This document shows, piece after piece, positions 9,357 through 19,807 of a stretch of 64,000 nucleotides of DNA. Origin of the DNA: an uncultured Aquimarina sp. Its GTDB lineage: Bacteria > Bacteroidota > Bacteroidia > Flavobacteriales > Flavobacteriaceae. The DNA lies in contig CANLYR010000007.1 of NCBI GenBank assembly GCA_947495425.1, positions 94,421 through 158,420 on the forward strand, in the 5' to 3' direction. The first letter of the stretch is position 1; every line of letters starts with the position of its first letter. Below the pieces are notes generated by a model that was given only the letters and a program-made list of their open reading frames with translations, was not told the origin of the DNA and searched no databases. A program made the position numbers and the translations under genes.

Positions 9357-11338
9357 TGCGATACTACCTACTATTACTGACTACTTTTTTATTTTCTGTA
9401 ACGCTTTTTTCACAAACGCTGGATCCAATTTCATGGAAAGCTAATATAGAAAAAGAGACTGAAGACACGTATATTTTATATTTTAAAGCAACTCTAGATA
9501 AAGGTTGGCATTTGTATTCGCAAAAGGAAGCAGAAACCGATGAAATAGCACCAACACCTACAGAATTTACATTTAATACTACTCCTGAGACCTATATATT
9601 AGTTGGTGAAACTGTTGAGCCCAAAGGAATAGAGAAGTACGACAACATATTCGAGATGGATGTGAAGTATTTTGAAGATGAGGTTACTTTTTTTCAAAAA
9701 ATAAAGCGCATAGATAAAAATCTAAAAACAGTGAGTGCAGAAGTGTTTTTCTCGGTTTGTGATGATGAAAAATGCCTGGCGCCAGAGGTGTTAACCTTTG
9801 ATTTAAAACTTAGTGGAGAAGCAAAAGAGAATAAAGGAGACCGCTCCAGTATCACAACGGATGATGAAAATAAATCAGAAGCTTTATATATTGATATCAA
9901 AGGAAAAGAAAAATATCCATCAGAAGAAGTAAAAGAGAAAAGTTACCTCAATATATTTATTCTTGGTTTTTTAGGAGGGCTTATCGCTTTACTAACGCCT
10001 TGTGTGTTCCCTATGATACCACTTACTGTATCGTTCTTTACAAAAAGTGCAAAAGACCGTAAAAAAGGAACATTTAATGCAATTCTGTACGGTTTTTTCA
10101 TATTTGCGATCTATGTGTTACTAAGTCTTCCGTTTCATATTTTGGACTCAGTAGACCCAGAGATTTTAAATAATATTTCGACCAATGTAACGCTGAATAT
10201 TATCTTCTTTGTAATCTTTATCGTCTTTGCAATGTCATTTTTTGGCTATTTTGAAATTACATTACCAGCATCCTGGAGCAATAGTCTGGATAGTAAAGCA
10301 ACTAGCATTGGGGGTGTAGTAGGTGTTTTCTTTATGGCGCTTACCTTAGCCTTAGTTTCTTTTTCATGTACAGGTCCAATTTTGGGGTCTTTGCTAGGAG
10401 GGTCTCTAAGTAGTGATGGTGGTGCCATGCAATTAAGTTTCGGAATGGGAGGTTTTGGTTTAGCTTTGGCCTTGCCGTTTGGTTTATTTGCATTATTTCC
10501 CAATTGGTTAAATTCTTTACCCAAAAGTGGTGGATGGTTAAATTCTGTAAAGGTTGTATTGGGATTCATAGAACTTGCACTTGCCTTTAAATTTTTATCC
10601 AATGCAGATCTCGTAGCACATTGGGGAATCCTGAAACGTGAAATATTCATTGGGATCTGGATTGTAATAGGTATAGGTTTAACACTATACCTTTTCGGAA
10701 AATTACGCTTTCCGCATGATAGTCCGAGTCAAAAACTAAGCATTGGCAGACAAATTTTAGCAATTTTGACATTAGTATTTGTTATGTATTTACTGCCAGG
10801 GCTTACGAATACTAAATATGCTAATCTTAAATTGCTAAGTGGTTTTCCGCCACCATTATTTTACAGTATTTATGAAAAAGAAGCACATGGTCCACTTGGG
10901 TTAAATGCCTATACAGATTTTGAAGAAGGCGTGAAGGCTGCAAAAGCTCAAAGCAAACCCATTATGATTGATTTTACAGGATGGGCCTGTGTAAATTGTC
11001 GTAAAATGGAAGAGCAAGTGTGGAGCCATCCTGAGATTATCGATATCCTGAAAAATGAATACATATTAATCTCCTTATATGTAGACGATCGAAAAGCACT
11101 GGAAGAGCGAGATCAATTCAAATTTTTAAAACCTGATGGCGGTGTGAAGAATATAAAAACAATAGGTGTTAAATGGGCAACTTTTCAGACCTTAAATTTT
11201 CAGAATAATTCACAACCCTACTATGTCTTACTAGATGCAGAAATGAATTTACTAAATTATACCACTGCATATACTCCCGATACCAGTGAATATTTGGATT
11301 GGTTGAAAAAAGGTTTACAAAACTATACAAAACGGTAA
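9356..11338 (+). CDS. dsbD: Thiol:disulfide interchange protein DsbD-like
   Basis: Carries reducing power from cytoplasmic thioredoxin across the inner membrane to periplasmic proteins. Order: signal peptide; N-terminal DsbD domain of about 170 residues (WKANIEKE, GWHLYSQ, CDDEKC); a transmembrane domain of about eight helices holding TPCVFPMIPLTV and SFSCTGPILGS, with the two membrane Cys; and a C-terminal thioredoxin domain with CVNC near residue 545. At 660 residues it is full length. It is translationally coupled to tilS, a common order in flavobacteria. Confidence 0.92.
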   Translation: MRYYLLLLTTFLFSVTLFSQTLDPISWKANIEKETEDTYILYFKATLDKGWHLYSQKEAETDEIAPTPTEFTFNTTPETYILVGETVEPKGIEKYDNIFEMDVKYFEDEVTFFQKIKRIDKNLKTVSAEVFFSVCDDEKCLAPEVLTFDLKLSGEAKENKGDRSSITTDDENKSEALYIDIKGKEKYPSEEVKEKSYLNIFILGFLGGLIALLTPCVFPMIPLTVSFFTKSAKDRKKGTFNAILYGFFIFAIYVLLSLPFHILDSVDPEILNNISTNVTLNIIFFVIFIVFAMSFFGYFEITLPASWSNSLDSKATSIGGVVGVFFMALTLALVSFSCTGPILGSLLGGSLSSDGGAMQLSFGMGGFGLALALPFGLFALFPNWLNSLPKSGGWLNSVKVVLGFIELALAFKFLSNADLVAHWGILKREIFIGIWIVIGIGLTLYLFGKLRFPHDSPSQKLSIGRQILAILTLVFVMYLLPGLTNTKYANLKLLSGFPPPLFYSIYEKEAHGPLGLNAYTDFEEGVKAAKAQSKPIMIDFTGWACVNCRKMEEQVWSHPEIIDILKNEYILISLYVDDRKALEERDQFKFLKPDGGVKNIKTIGVKWATFQTLNFQNNSQPYYVLLDAEMNLLNYTTAYTPDTSEYLDWLKKGLQNYTKR

Positions 11339-11412
11339 AAATCTTTGAGAGAATAAATAAATCTACTGCTACGATTTAATAACGAAAAAATATTCATTGA
11401 AAATAATTTAAG

Positions 11413-12195
11413 ATGAAAAGAACAGCGTTAATAACTGGTGCTTCAAATGGGATAGGATTAGAATTGGCAAAAGTGCATGCATCAAAAAGAGATAACCTTG
11501 TTTTAGTAGCAAGAAATCAAACTAAACTTGATGAACTTCAACTAGAATTAGAGAATAAGTATCAGATCGGTATCGTTATAATTGTCAAAGATCTTGCTGT
11601 CTCGAATGCTGCTCAAGAAGTTTTTGAAGAAACACAACAAAAAGGGATTCAGGTAGATTATTTGATTAATAATGCAGGTTTTGGAGATTTTGGAATGTTT
11701 TATGAGACAGACTGGGATAAAGAAAGCAAGATGATTGAGCTGAATATTACTACATTAACACAACTTACCAAATTGTATCTAAAAGAAATGGTAAAGCGTA
11801 ATCATGGTAAAATTATGAATGTAGCTTCGACTGCTGCTTTTCAACCCGGACCTACAATGGCAATGTATTATGCCACCAAAGCCTATGTTCTACATTTTTC
11901 TGAAGCCATAGCTAATGAATTGAAGGATAAAAATATTACGATTACTGCGCTTTGTTCAGGAGCAACCGAAAGCGGTTTTCAAGCTGTTGCTGCTATGGAG
12001 GAAAGTAAACTTGTTAAAGGTAAAAAACTTCCAACTTCAAAAGCTGTTGCGCAATATGGATATAAAGCCATGATGAAAGGAAAGACTGTTGCTATACACG
12101 GATTTATGAATCGTATTTTAGCAAATTCAGTGCGCTTTATGCCCAGAACAATGGTGACCGTAATTACTAGAAGAGTGCAGGATAAAGCCAAGTAA
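11413..12195 (+). CDS. Short-chain dehydrogenase/reductase
   Basis: Classical SDR of 260 residues. The NAD(P)-binding TGASNGIG is at residues 8-15, NNAG follows near 90, the catalytic Ser is in NVASTAAF, and YYATK gives Tyr and Lys near 152-156. The ARNQ after the second strand fits NADP preference. It resembles the DltE/YqjQ group. The substrate is not predictable. It is monocistronic with its own terminator. Confidence 0.88.
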   Translation: MKRTALITGASNGIGLELAKVHASKRDNLVLVARNQTKLDELQLELENKYQIGIVIIVKDLAVSNAAQEVFEETQQKGIQVDYLINNAGFGDFGMFYETDWDKESKMIELNITTLTQLTKLYLKEMVKRNHGKIMNVASTAAFQPGPTMAMYYATKAYVLHFSEAIANELKDKNITITALCSGATESGFQAVAAMEESKLVKGKKLPTSKAVAQYGYKAMMKGKTVAIHGFMNRILANSVRFMPRTMVTVITRRVQDKAK

Positions 12196-12213
12196 TTATA
12201 ATATTTTGTACAT

Positions 12214-12260
12214 AAATCCCCTGCGAATTCTTCAAGAATTTGTAGGGGATTCTTTTTTTT
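12214..12260 (+). terminator. Rho-independent terminator after the SDR gene
   Basis: Stem AATCCCCT / AGGGGATT with internal GAATTCTTCAAGAATTT pairing is followed by eight T. It lies 20 bases after the stop. Confidence 0.85.
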
Positions 12261-12338
12261 ACGTGTTAAAATCTCCTTAAAGCTATCTTGCTCACTCAGT
12301 CAATTTTTTATCTTGATCGATAAACTAAATACAGACTA

Positions 12339-14189
12339 ATGCAATCTATTAAATTTATGCTGTTAAGAGCATTTTTTCTATTCTACGTCGTTTTAGGGTA
12401 CTCTCAGAATTCTGATGCTTACGATGTAAAAGCGAATTACATCAAACAAGAAGTAGATATTGTAATGCGTGATGGGGTTAAACTTCATACTACAATCTAT
12501 TCGCCAAAAGATACTTCAAAGAAATATCCAATCCTTATGCAGCGAACCCCATATAGTTCAAGACCATACGGAAAAGATCAGTTTAAGTCCAAAATAGGAC
12601 CTAATGAATTCTTAATGAAAGAAGGTAATATAATCGTTTATCAGGATGTTCGTGGCAGATGGATGAGTGAAGGAGTATACGATAACATGCGCCCTTACAT
12701 TCCTAATAAAAAAGGGAAACAATTCGATGAAGCGAGTGATACGTATGATACTATTGATTGGTTAGTTAAAAATTTGAATAATACGAATGGAAGAGTAGGA
12801 GTATGGGGTATTTCATACCCTGGTTTTTATGCCACATATTCTTTGTTAGATTCACATCCTGCTCTTAAAGCTGTATCTCCACAGGCATGTATTGGTGATT
12901 TCTTTTTTGATGATTTTCATCACAATGGAGCTTATTTACTTAGTTATTGGAGAGCAACTGCCGTATTTGGATATGAAAAAACCAAACCGACGACAGAGCC
13001 TTGGTATTCTTTTCCAGATATAGGCAGCGAAGATCAATATCAGTTTTTTAAAGATATCGGCCCACTTAGCAATCTCGATCAGTATTACAAAGACGATAAT
13101 GTATTCTGGACACAACTCAAAGAACACCCCAACTATGATGACTTCTGGCAGAAAAGAGGAATTATTCAACATCTAAAAGATATAAAACCTGCAGTAATGG
13201 TTGTAGGAGGATTATTTGATGCCGAAGATTTATACGGTCCTTTTGAAACGTATGAAAAAATAGAAACCCAAAGTACTAACTATAATATCATGGTTTTTGG
13301 CCCTTGGAGTCATGGAGATTGGGCACGAGATAAAGAACGCCAAGCTATTGGTAATGTATATTTTGGAGATAACCTCTCTAAAGGATATCAAAAAAATATA
13401 GAGACTAAATTCTTTAATCATTTTTTGAAAGGGGAGGCAACTAATGAAACTGGTTTACCTGAGATTCAGATTTTTGATACCGGAAAAAAAGAATGGAATT
13501 CCTTTGAAAACTGGCCACCAAAGAATGTTGGAAAAAAGACGTTTTTCCTTTCTGAAAAGGAAGGATTATCCAGCAAATCCGGAAGTGGTTTTTCTGAATT
13601 TATAAGTGACCCCAAAAAACCGGTTCCTTATTCTGAAGACATAAAAATGGTGTTTACTCCAAGAAAGTATATGACCGATGATCAACGCTTTGCAGCGCGT
13701 CGTCCTGATGTGTTGGTTTTTGAAACTCCTGTAATTGAGGAAGATATGACCTTCTCTGGAGAAATATTGGCAAAATTGAACGTTGCAACTACAGGGAGCG
13801 ATGCTGATTGGGTTGTAAAACTAGTGGATGTATATCCAAATAATGCTAAAGGTACAGAGGAAACCCAGGAATATCTTAAAATGGCCAATTACCATATGAT
13901 GGTGAGAAGCGAAGTAATGCGAGGCAGGTTTAGAAATAGTTTTAGTAAACCAGAGCCTTTTTTAGCAGATCAAAAGACAGAGGTGAATATAAAGCTACAG
14001 GATGTTCACCACACCTTCAAAAAAGGGCATAAGCTTCAGATCCAGATACAAAGCACATGGTTTCCGTTGATTGACCTAAACCCACAAACGTATGTGCCTA
14101 ATATTTTTAAGGCCAAAGCATCAGACTTTACTAAGCAGACCCATAAAGTTTATCATGATTCTGCAATAGAGTTTTCAGTTTTAAAATAA
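12339..14189 (+). CDS. Exported CocE/NonD-family (X-Pro dipeptidyl-peptidase-like) hydrolase
   Basis: Serine hydrolase of the CocE/X-Pro-peptidase S15 family, 616 residues with a signal peptide (ending GYSQ). The alpha/beta-hydrolase fold shows QRTPYSS, YQDVRGRWMSEG and the nucleophile elbow GISYPG near residue 157 with Ser as nucleophile. Asp (GGLFDAED) and His (GPWSHGDW) complete the triad. The C-terminal jelly-roll domain seen in this family covers the last 200 residues. Members cleave acyl esters, beta-lactam acyl groups or X-Pro dipeptides; which applies here is not decided by sequence. The DUF885 gene follows after 27 bases, so both may act on peptides outside the cytoplasm. Confidence 0.88.
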   Translation: MQSIKFMLLRAFFLFYVVLGYSQNSDAYDVKANYIKQEVDIVMRDGVKLHTTIYSPKDTSKKYPILMQRTPYSSRPYGKDQFKSKIGPNEFLMKEGNIIVYQDVRGRWMSEGVYDNMRPYIPNKKGKQFDEASDTYDTIDWLVKNLNNTNGRVGVWGISYPGFYATYSLLDSHPALKAVSPQACIGDFFFDDFHHNGAYLLSYWRATAVFGYEKTKPTTEPWYSFPDIGSEDQYQFFKDIGPLSNLDQYYKDDNVFWTQLKEHPNYDDFWQKRGIIQHLKDIKPAVMVVGGLFDAEDLYGPFETYEKIETQSTNYNIMVFGPWSHGDWARDKERQAIGNVYFGDNLSKGYQKNIETKFFNHFLKGEATNETGLPEIQIFDTGKKEWNSFENWPPKNVGKKTFFLSEKEGLSSKSGSGFSEFISDPKKPVPYSEDIKMVFTPRKYMTDDQRFAARRPDVLVFETPVIEEDMTFSGEILAKLNVATTGSDADWVVKLVDVYPNNAKGTEETQEYLKMANYHMMVRSEVMRGRFRNSFSKPEPFLADQKTEVNIKLQDVHHTFKKGHKLQIQIQSTWFPLIDLNPQTYVPNIFKAKASDFTKQTHKVYHDSAIEFSVLK

Positions 14190-14216
14190 ATAAACTAACC
14201 CTAATAATTTTTTAAT

Positions 14217-16085
14217 ATGAACAACATTAAGCGAAGTATATGTCTCTTTTCATGCTTTATTACGCTATGGAGTTGTAAACAGGATGCCAAAGAATCAAAA
14301 GATAAGGATACTCCTACCGCACAAGTTATAGAAGAACATTCTAAAAAACTTAATGATTGGTTTGAGGTCCAGTTTCAAGAAGAAGTTGCAAAATCACCGA
14401 TGTGGCAAACATATTTAGGAATTAAGACAGCAGACTATGGCAAATGGGATGATATATCTTCTAAACAAGAAGTTAAAGATTTAGAGCGCTCCAAAAAACG
14501 GTTGGCCTATCTCAAAGACTCTGTAGATGTTACTAAACTAAATGACGATACCCTACTTAGTTATAAGTTGATGAAACAAGATCTTGAAAATGAAATCAAA
14601 GATTTTCAGTATCGATTTTATAATTACCCTGTAAATCAAATGCACGGCAGACAGTCTGAGATTCCTAGTTTTATGATCAATATGCATAGGATAGCTGATG
14701 TAAGTGATGCAAAAGCTTATATTTCTAGATTGAATGGTATAGATGAGCTATTTGCACAAGAAATTGATAATATGAAGATTAGAGAAAAGAATGGAATTCT
14801 TCCTCCTAAATTCGTATTTGCTAAAGTTCTGAATGATAGCCGTAATATTATAAGTGGGCAACCCTTTGATAAATCGAATACAGAAAGTACGTTATTAGTA
14901 GATTTTAAAACAAAAGTCGCAGCATTAAATCTTTCTGATAATGAAAATAATGAATTAGTAGCAGAAGCAAAAAAAGCGCTTTTAGAAGGGGTTAAACCTG
15001 CCTATGAAAACCTTATCACTTTACTTGAGCAACAACAACAAAGAGCGACTACAGACGATGGGTGTTGGAAATTCCCTAAAGGTGCTGCATTCTATAACAC
15101 TGCACTTCAAAGAACAACAACTACCAAGATGAATGCAGATGAGATTCATGAACTTGGGTTAAAAGAAGTGGCGCGCATTCATAGCGAAATGCGAGATATT
15201 ATGAAGCAAGTTAGCTATGAAGGAACGTTACAGGATTTTTTCAAATATATGAAGGAAGATGAGAAATTTTATTTCGCTGATAATGAAGAAGGAAGAGCTT
15301 CTTATCTAAAACAAGCGGTTGGACTTATAGATAGTTTGAAATCAAGACTAGATGAATTATTTATAACGAAACCAAAAGCTGATATTGTTGTCAAGGCTGT
15401 AGAACCTTTTAGAGAGAAAAGTGCAGGGAAAGCATTTTATCAAATGGGAACACCTGACGGCTCAAGACCAGGAACATATTATACTAATTTGTATGATATG
15501 AAAGCAATGCCAATATATCAAATGGAAGCATTGGCATATCATGAGGGTATTCCTGGGCATCATATGCAAATTTCAATTGCGCAAGAGCTTCAAGGCATTC
15601 CTAAGTTTAGAAAATATGGAAGATATACAGCGTATACTGAAGGTTGGGGATTATACAATGAATTATTACCTAAAGAAATTGGATTATACAGTGATCCATA
15701 TTCAGATTTTGGTAGACTAGCGATGGAACTGTGGAGAGCTTGTCGATTGGTTGTAGATACTGGTATACATGCAAAAAAATGGAGTAGAGAAGAAGGAATC
15801 AAATACTATACAGATCATACACCAAATGCAGAAAGTGATGCTATAAAGATGGTAGAGCGTCATATTGTAATGCCTAGCCAGGCAACAGCCTACAAGATTG
15901 GTATGAATAAGATTCTCGAGCTAAGAGAAGATGCCAGAAAAAAACTAGGGGATCAATTTGATATTAGAGAATTTCATGATGTAGTACTAACGAATGGACC
16001 AGTACCTCTTACTATACTAGAAGAGTTAGTTGCTGATTGGGTAGCTTCGAAAAAAAATACTTCTCAACAACAAGACCCATCTTAA
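14217..16085 (+). CDS. DUF885 family lipoprotein, probable metallopeptidase
   Basis: The 622-residue lipoprotein has lipobox LWSC and a lysine-rich linker. The DUF885 signature HEGIPGHH near residues 442-449 resembles the HExxH-like zinc site of related gluzincin peptidases. A later TEGWGLYNE segment holds a candidate third ligand Glu. Family members are predicted zinc peptidases, but few have been tested. It probably shares a transcript with the CocE-like gene just upstream. Confidence 0.85.
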   Translation: MNNIKRSICLFSCFITLWSCKQDAKESKDKDTPTAQVIEEHSKKLNDWFEVQFQEEVAKSPMWQTYLGIKTADYGKWDDISSKQEVKDLERSKKRLAYLKDSVDVTKLNDDTLLSYKLMKQDLENEIKDFQYRFYNYPVNQMHGRQSEIPSFMINMHRIADVSDAKAYISRLNGIDELFAQEIDNMKIREKNGILPPKFVFAKVLNDSRNIISGQPFDKSNTESTLLVDFKTKVAALNLSDNENNELVAEAKKALLEGVKPAYENLITLLEQQQQRATTDDGCWKFPKGAAFYNTALQRTTTTKMNADEIHELGLKEVARIHSEMRDIMKQVSYEGTLQDFFKYMKEDEKFYFADNEEGRASYLKQAVGLIDSLKSRLDELFITKPKADIVVKAVEPFREKSAGKAFYQMGTPDGSRPGTYYTNLYDMKAMPIYQMEALAYHEGIPGHHMQISIAQELQGIPKFRKYGRYTAYTEGWGLYNELLPKEIGLYSDPYSDFGRLAMELWRACRLVVDTGIHAKKWSREEGIKYYTDHTPNAESDAIKMVERHIVMPSQATAYKIGMNKILELREDARKKLGDQFDIREFHDVVLTNGPVPLTILEELVADWVASKKNTSQQQDPS

Positions 16086-16107
16086 TAGAAAACGTACAGT
16101 TTTAGTT

Positions 16108-16149
16108 GACTAGTCCTGAATAATCGATACATATTATTCAGGACTAGTC
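16108..16149. terminator. Perfect 17-bp hairpin between convergent genes
   Basis: Arms GACTAGTCCTGAATAAT (16108-16124) and its exact complement (16133-16149) flank an 8-base loop. The hairpin sits between the DUF885 gene and the convergent HlyD-type gene. T-runs are lacking on both sides, so termination may be factor-dependent or the site may be something else. Confidence 0.55.
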
Positions 16150-16171
16150 ATTACGTAATAATAGCCGTAGA

Positions 16172-17464
16172 TTACTTGTCCACCATCCCTCTAAATTGAT
16201 AAAAGAAACGCTCTATGAGTCTGAGGTCTTCAGTAACGATTTCGACAACTCCTCGCATCTCTTGTTTAAAAGGGATTTCTTTGTTGTAAGTGGTAATTAG
16301 TTTCTCTGGTAGAGCGACATCGATTAGATATAACCCATCTTTATCGGGCAGTAGAGAAATATGTTTTACTTCTCCTTTTAAGGTTCCAAATTCATCATCA
16401 GGAAAATTTTCTAATCGTATATTAGCAACCTGACCAATTTTTATTTTTCCAGAGTTTTGTGACGGAGCTTTAATTTTTGCTAAATACGAAGAATCTTCTG
16501 AAGGAATAATGATAAAAACCAAATCTCCTGTGGATACCGTCTGATTTTCGGTCCAGAAATTTAAAAAAGAAACGCGTCCTTCGATATTAGATTTCAGTAC
16601 ATATTGTAGTTCCCAATCTTTAATGCTTTTCTTGAGTTGATCAAAAGATTGTAGTACTGCCTTAAAAAGATTGATTTCTTCCTTTCTTTTATTAATTTCA
16701 GTACCCTTTGATGTTTTATTTGCGTTACTTATGCTTTCCGTGAGTTGGGATAATTGCACATTGTTGTTTTCATAATTGCGCTTGGCCTGCAGGTAGTCTA
16801 ATTCTTTTGTTTCGTATTCCTGGGCAGAAATTACGCCTTTGTCAAATAAACGTTTTTGGCGTATGAGTTCTTTGTTTTTGAAATCTAATTCAGTTTTTCC
16901 AAGCTTTTTTTGAGCTTTTAGGCTTTCTAGCCTCCTATACAATTCTGATAATGATATCTGATTTGCCAATGCTTCATTAGAAAACGGCTGCAATTCTTTA
17001 TTAAGAATATATTCTGAATAGCTATTTTCGAATAACGCGAAACTGGTCTCAATATCACCTAAAAATAAAACAGGTAACTCATCAATAGGAAATGTAAAAG
17101 ATTTATTATTGATCTTAATCGTATCTACAATAGATTTTAATAAAAATACATCTTTATAGTTTGCTGTACTTTGTAAAATAGCCAATGGACTATCATTAGG
17201 AACAACCTGATCATCTTTAACTAATATCGATTCAATTTTACCACTTGATTTTGCATATTCCTTTTGCGGAGGAATCTGAGTGGTTATTATAGCTTCTGCC
17301 GGGATTACATCGGGATATTTGACTAACCAAGAAAGAAATAATAACAATAATACTAAAACTAGAATCAAAAGGTTACCCCATCTGATCATCCAATGGGGGA
17401 CATGGGTAAGAATTTCCTGTACTTCTTCACTACGTAATTGTATGTCGTCTAAAGTTTCTGGCAT
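16172..17464 (-). CDS. HlyD-family membrane fusion protein of a peptide exporter
   Basis: Periplasmic adaptor that links an inner-membrane ABC exporter to an outer-membrane channel. A short cytoplasmic N-terminus and one membrane helix (WGNLLILVLVLLLLFLSWLV) are followed by a split biotinyl-lipoyl domain, about 140 residues of coiled coil, and the second lipoyl half with a beta-barrel (SFLNFWTENQTVSTGDLVF). At 430 residues it fits bacteriocin-type HlyD proteins. It is the last gene of the three-gene minus-strand export cassette, 96 bases after the ABC gene. Confidence 0.88.
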   Translation of the reverse strand: MPETLDDIQLRSEEVQEILTHVPHWMIRWGNLLILVLVLLLLFLSWLVKYPDVIPAEAIITTQIPPQKEYAKSSGKIESILVKDDQVVPNDSPLAILQSTANYKDVFLLKSIVDTIKINNKSFTFPIDELPVLFLGDIETSFALFENSYSEYILNKELQPFSNEALANQISLSELYRRLESLKAQKKLGKTELDFKNKELIRQKRLFDKGVISAQEYETKELDYLQAKRNYENNNVQLSQLTESISNANKTSKGTEINKRKEEINLFKAVLQSFDQLKKSIKDWELQYVLKSNIEGRVSFLNFWTENQTVSTGDLVFIIIPSEDSSYLAKIKAPSQNSGKIKIGQVANIRLENFPDDEFGTLKGEVKHISLLPDKDGLYLIDVALPEKLITTYNKEIPFKQEMRGVVEIVTEDLRLIERFFYQFRGMVDK

Positions 17465-17560
17465 TGTGTTTAATTACAAATTTTTAATTAAGAATTATGA
17501 AATTTTGGGTGTACTTGTTTATACATACAACTACTATTTTCAGTAATTTACCACTCGATG

Positions 17561-19765
17561 TTATTTTCCTAATTCAAGCTGATTTTTTACTAAGTTATAA
17601 TAATTTCCTTTCTTTTCGATCAATGCTTCATGATTACCTACCTCTACAATTTTACCTTTATCTAATACCACAATTTGATGTGCATTTTTTACGGTACTCA
17701 ATCGGTGTGCTATGACCATAACAGTTTTATTTTTAAAAAAAGTATCTAGCTTCTCCATGATTACTTTTTCATTGTTAGCATCTAGGGCAGAGGTAGCTTC
17801 ATCAAAAAATAAAAATTTTGGATCTTTGTAGACCGCACGAGCGATAAATAGTCGTTGCTTTTGACCTGTGCTTAGTCCTACACCTTCCATACCTATTTTT
17901 GTATTATAGGACAGAGGAAGTGACTCAATAAATTCTTTAATGTTGGCTACATCAACAGCATGTGCTAGTTTTTTCTTATCGGCATAATCTTCTCCTACAG
18001 CAATATTGTTTGCAATGGTATCATTAAATATGTATCCTTCTTGCATAACTACTCCAAAATGATCTCTCCATGTTTTTTGAGAAACATTCTGAAGGTCATG
18101 AGATCCAATATAGATCTGACCTTCATCGGGTTCATAAAACTTGAGTAATAATTTCATCAGAGTAGTTTTTCCACTACCACTAACGCCAACCACTGCTGTA
18201 ATTTTATTGTGAGGGATAGAAACATTTAGATTTTCTAATACAGGTTTGTCGGTACCTACATATCTAAAACTTAAGTTTTTAATTTCAAAATCGGCATTTT
18301 CTTGTAACGCTCTAATTTTTCCATCTCCAGGTTGTTCTTCATCCTCTTTGTTATGTATTTCTCCTAAGCGTTCTAGAGAGATTTGTGCATCCTGAAGCTC
18401 TCTAAGAAAGTTAATTAACTGAGAAATAGGTGCGTTTAATTGTCCTACAATGGCAGTTATTGCCAGCATCATACCTAGTGTAATGTCTCCATCAATAACA
18501 AGCTTAGCCGAGAGTACGGTAATTAGAATATTTTTTAACTCATTGATAAAGGAAGATCCAACACTTTGATATTGTTCCAGGGCTAAGTTTTCTATAGATA
18601 TCTTGAACAATTTTGCTTGAACAAACTCCCAGTTCCATCGTTTTCTTTTTTCAGCATTATGAAGCTTTATTTCCTGCATACCGTTTACCAATTCAATAAC
18701 CTTACTTTGCTCTTCACTAATTTGAGAAAATCGTTTATAATCCAATTTTTTTCTTTTCTTAAAAAATAAGAGAATCCATGTAAAATAGAAAAAACTACCA
18801 ATGGCAAAAACTACAAAAATTTGTAAACTATAATAGATCAAAACGATGCTAAATACAATTAGGTTCATCATCGAGAATAAAACACTTAACGATGACATGG
18901 TTAGTATTTGCTCGATACGCTTATGGTCATTAATTCTTTGTAAGAGATCTCCTGTCATCTTCACATCAAAATATGATATCGGAAGATTCATAAGTTTGAT
19001 AAAGAAATCAGAAATCAACGAGATGTTGATTCTTGTACTAAGATGCAATAGAATCCAACTTCTTAAGACATCAATCAGTGTTCTCCCGATAAATAAGGAT
19101 AGCATAGCAATAAGTACCAAGTAAACAAAATTGAGATCTTGATTTTTGATCCCTACATCAACGATGCTTTGTGTTAAAAAAGGCGTAATGAGTTGAAGTA
19201 AACTACCGGCACCTAGCCCCAAAGCAAGCTGAAAAATGAATTTTTTATATTTAAAGATGTATTTTGATATAAATTTGAATCCAAATTTTTCATCATCTTC
19301 AGCAAAATCATCACTATAAAATTTTGGTGTAGGCTCCACTAATAATGCAACACCTTCTTCGGTATTTTCATCGGCATTATTGCCAATCCATGCTTTGATA
19401 AATTCTTCTTTTGTATATGTTATCAAGCCGTGAGCAGGATCAGAAACATAAATCGTCATTCTCCCTTTGCGCGTAGTTTTTATTTTATATACAACTACAT
19501 AGTGTACTTTATTCCAGTGCACGATGCAAGGTAGCGGTACTTCTTGTAGTTTATTTAATGAAAGCTTAACACCCAAAGACCTAAATCCTATAAGCTCCAC
19601 GGCTTCACTTAGGCCTAAGAGAGAACTTCCTTCTCGCGTAGTTTCACTTATAGTTCTAAGTTTTGGTGTATTGAGGACTCTTCCATAATGCTTAGCAATT
19701 ATTTTAATGCAAGTAGGACCACAATCTTTTGATTCAGCCTGTTTATAAAAAGGAAATTTTGACAT
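17561..19765 (-). CDS. Peptidase-C39 ABC transporter (peptide/bacteriocin exporter)
   Basis: Bifunctional exporter that cuts a double-glycine leader and pumps out the peptide. The N-terminal C39 domain has the catalytic Cys in KDCGPTC, His in HWNKVHYVV and Asp in VSDPAHG, so it looks active. A six-helix membrane domain follows (about residues 165-450). The ATPase carries Walker A (GVSGSGKTT), signature LSTGQ, Walker B (FLFFDEATSALD) and H-loop (IAHRLST). It lies between the VKOR-thioredoxin gene (42 bases upstream) and the HlyD gene. No leader peptide gene is found nearby. Confidence 0.93.
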   Translation of the reverse strand: MSKFPFYKQAESKDCGPTCIKIIAKHYGRVLNTPKLRTISETTREGSSLLGLSEAVELIGFRSLGVKLSLNKLQEVPLPCIVHWNKVHYVVVYKIKTTRKGRMTIYVSDPAHGLITYTKEEFIKAWIGNNADENTEEGVALLVEPTPKFYSDDFAEDDEKFGFKFISKYIFKYKKFIFQLALGLGAGSLLQLITPFLTQSIVDVGIKNQDLNFVYLVLIAMLSLFIGRTLIDVLRSWILLHLSTRINISLISDFFIKLMNLPISYFDVKMTGDLLQRINDHKRIEQILTMSSLSVLFSMMNLIVFSIVLIYYSLQIFVVFAIGSFFYFTWILLFFKKRKKLDYKRFSQISEEQSKVIELVNGMQEIKLHNAEKRKRWNWEFVQAKLFKISIENLALEQYQSVGSSFINELKNILITVLSAKLVIDGDITLGMMLAITAIVGQLNAPISQLINFLRELQDAQISLERLGEIHNKEDEEQPGDGKIRALQENADFEIKNLSFRYVGTDKPVLENLNVSIPHNKITAVVGVSGSGKTTLMKLLLKFYEPDEGQIYIGSHDLQNVSQKTWRDHFGVVMQEGYIFNDTIANNIAVGEDYADKKKLAHAVDVANIKEFIESLPLSYNTKIGMEGVGLSTGQKQRLFIARAVYKDPKFLFFDEATSALDANNEKVIMEKLDTFFKNKTVMVIAHRLSTVKNAHQIVVLDKGKIVEVGNHEALIEKKGNYYNLVKNQLELGK

Positions 19766-19807
19766 TAAGAGATTTTAATTAAATTGTTCTTCTAAGATAC
19801 AAATATC

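Noticed and set aside
10246..10650. 134-codon minus-strand frame
   Set aside because: Antisense to the membrane domain of dsbD; no family resemblance.
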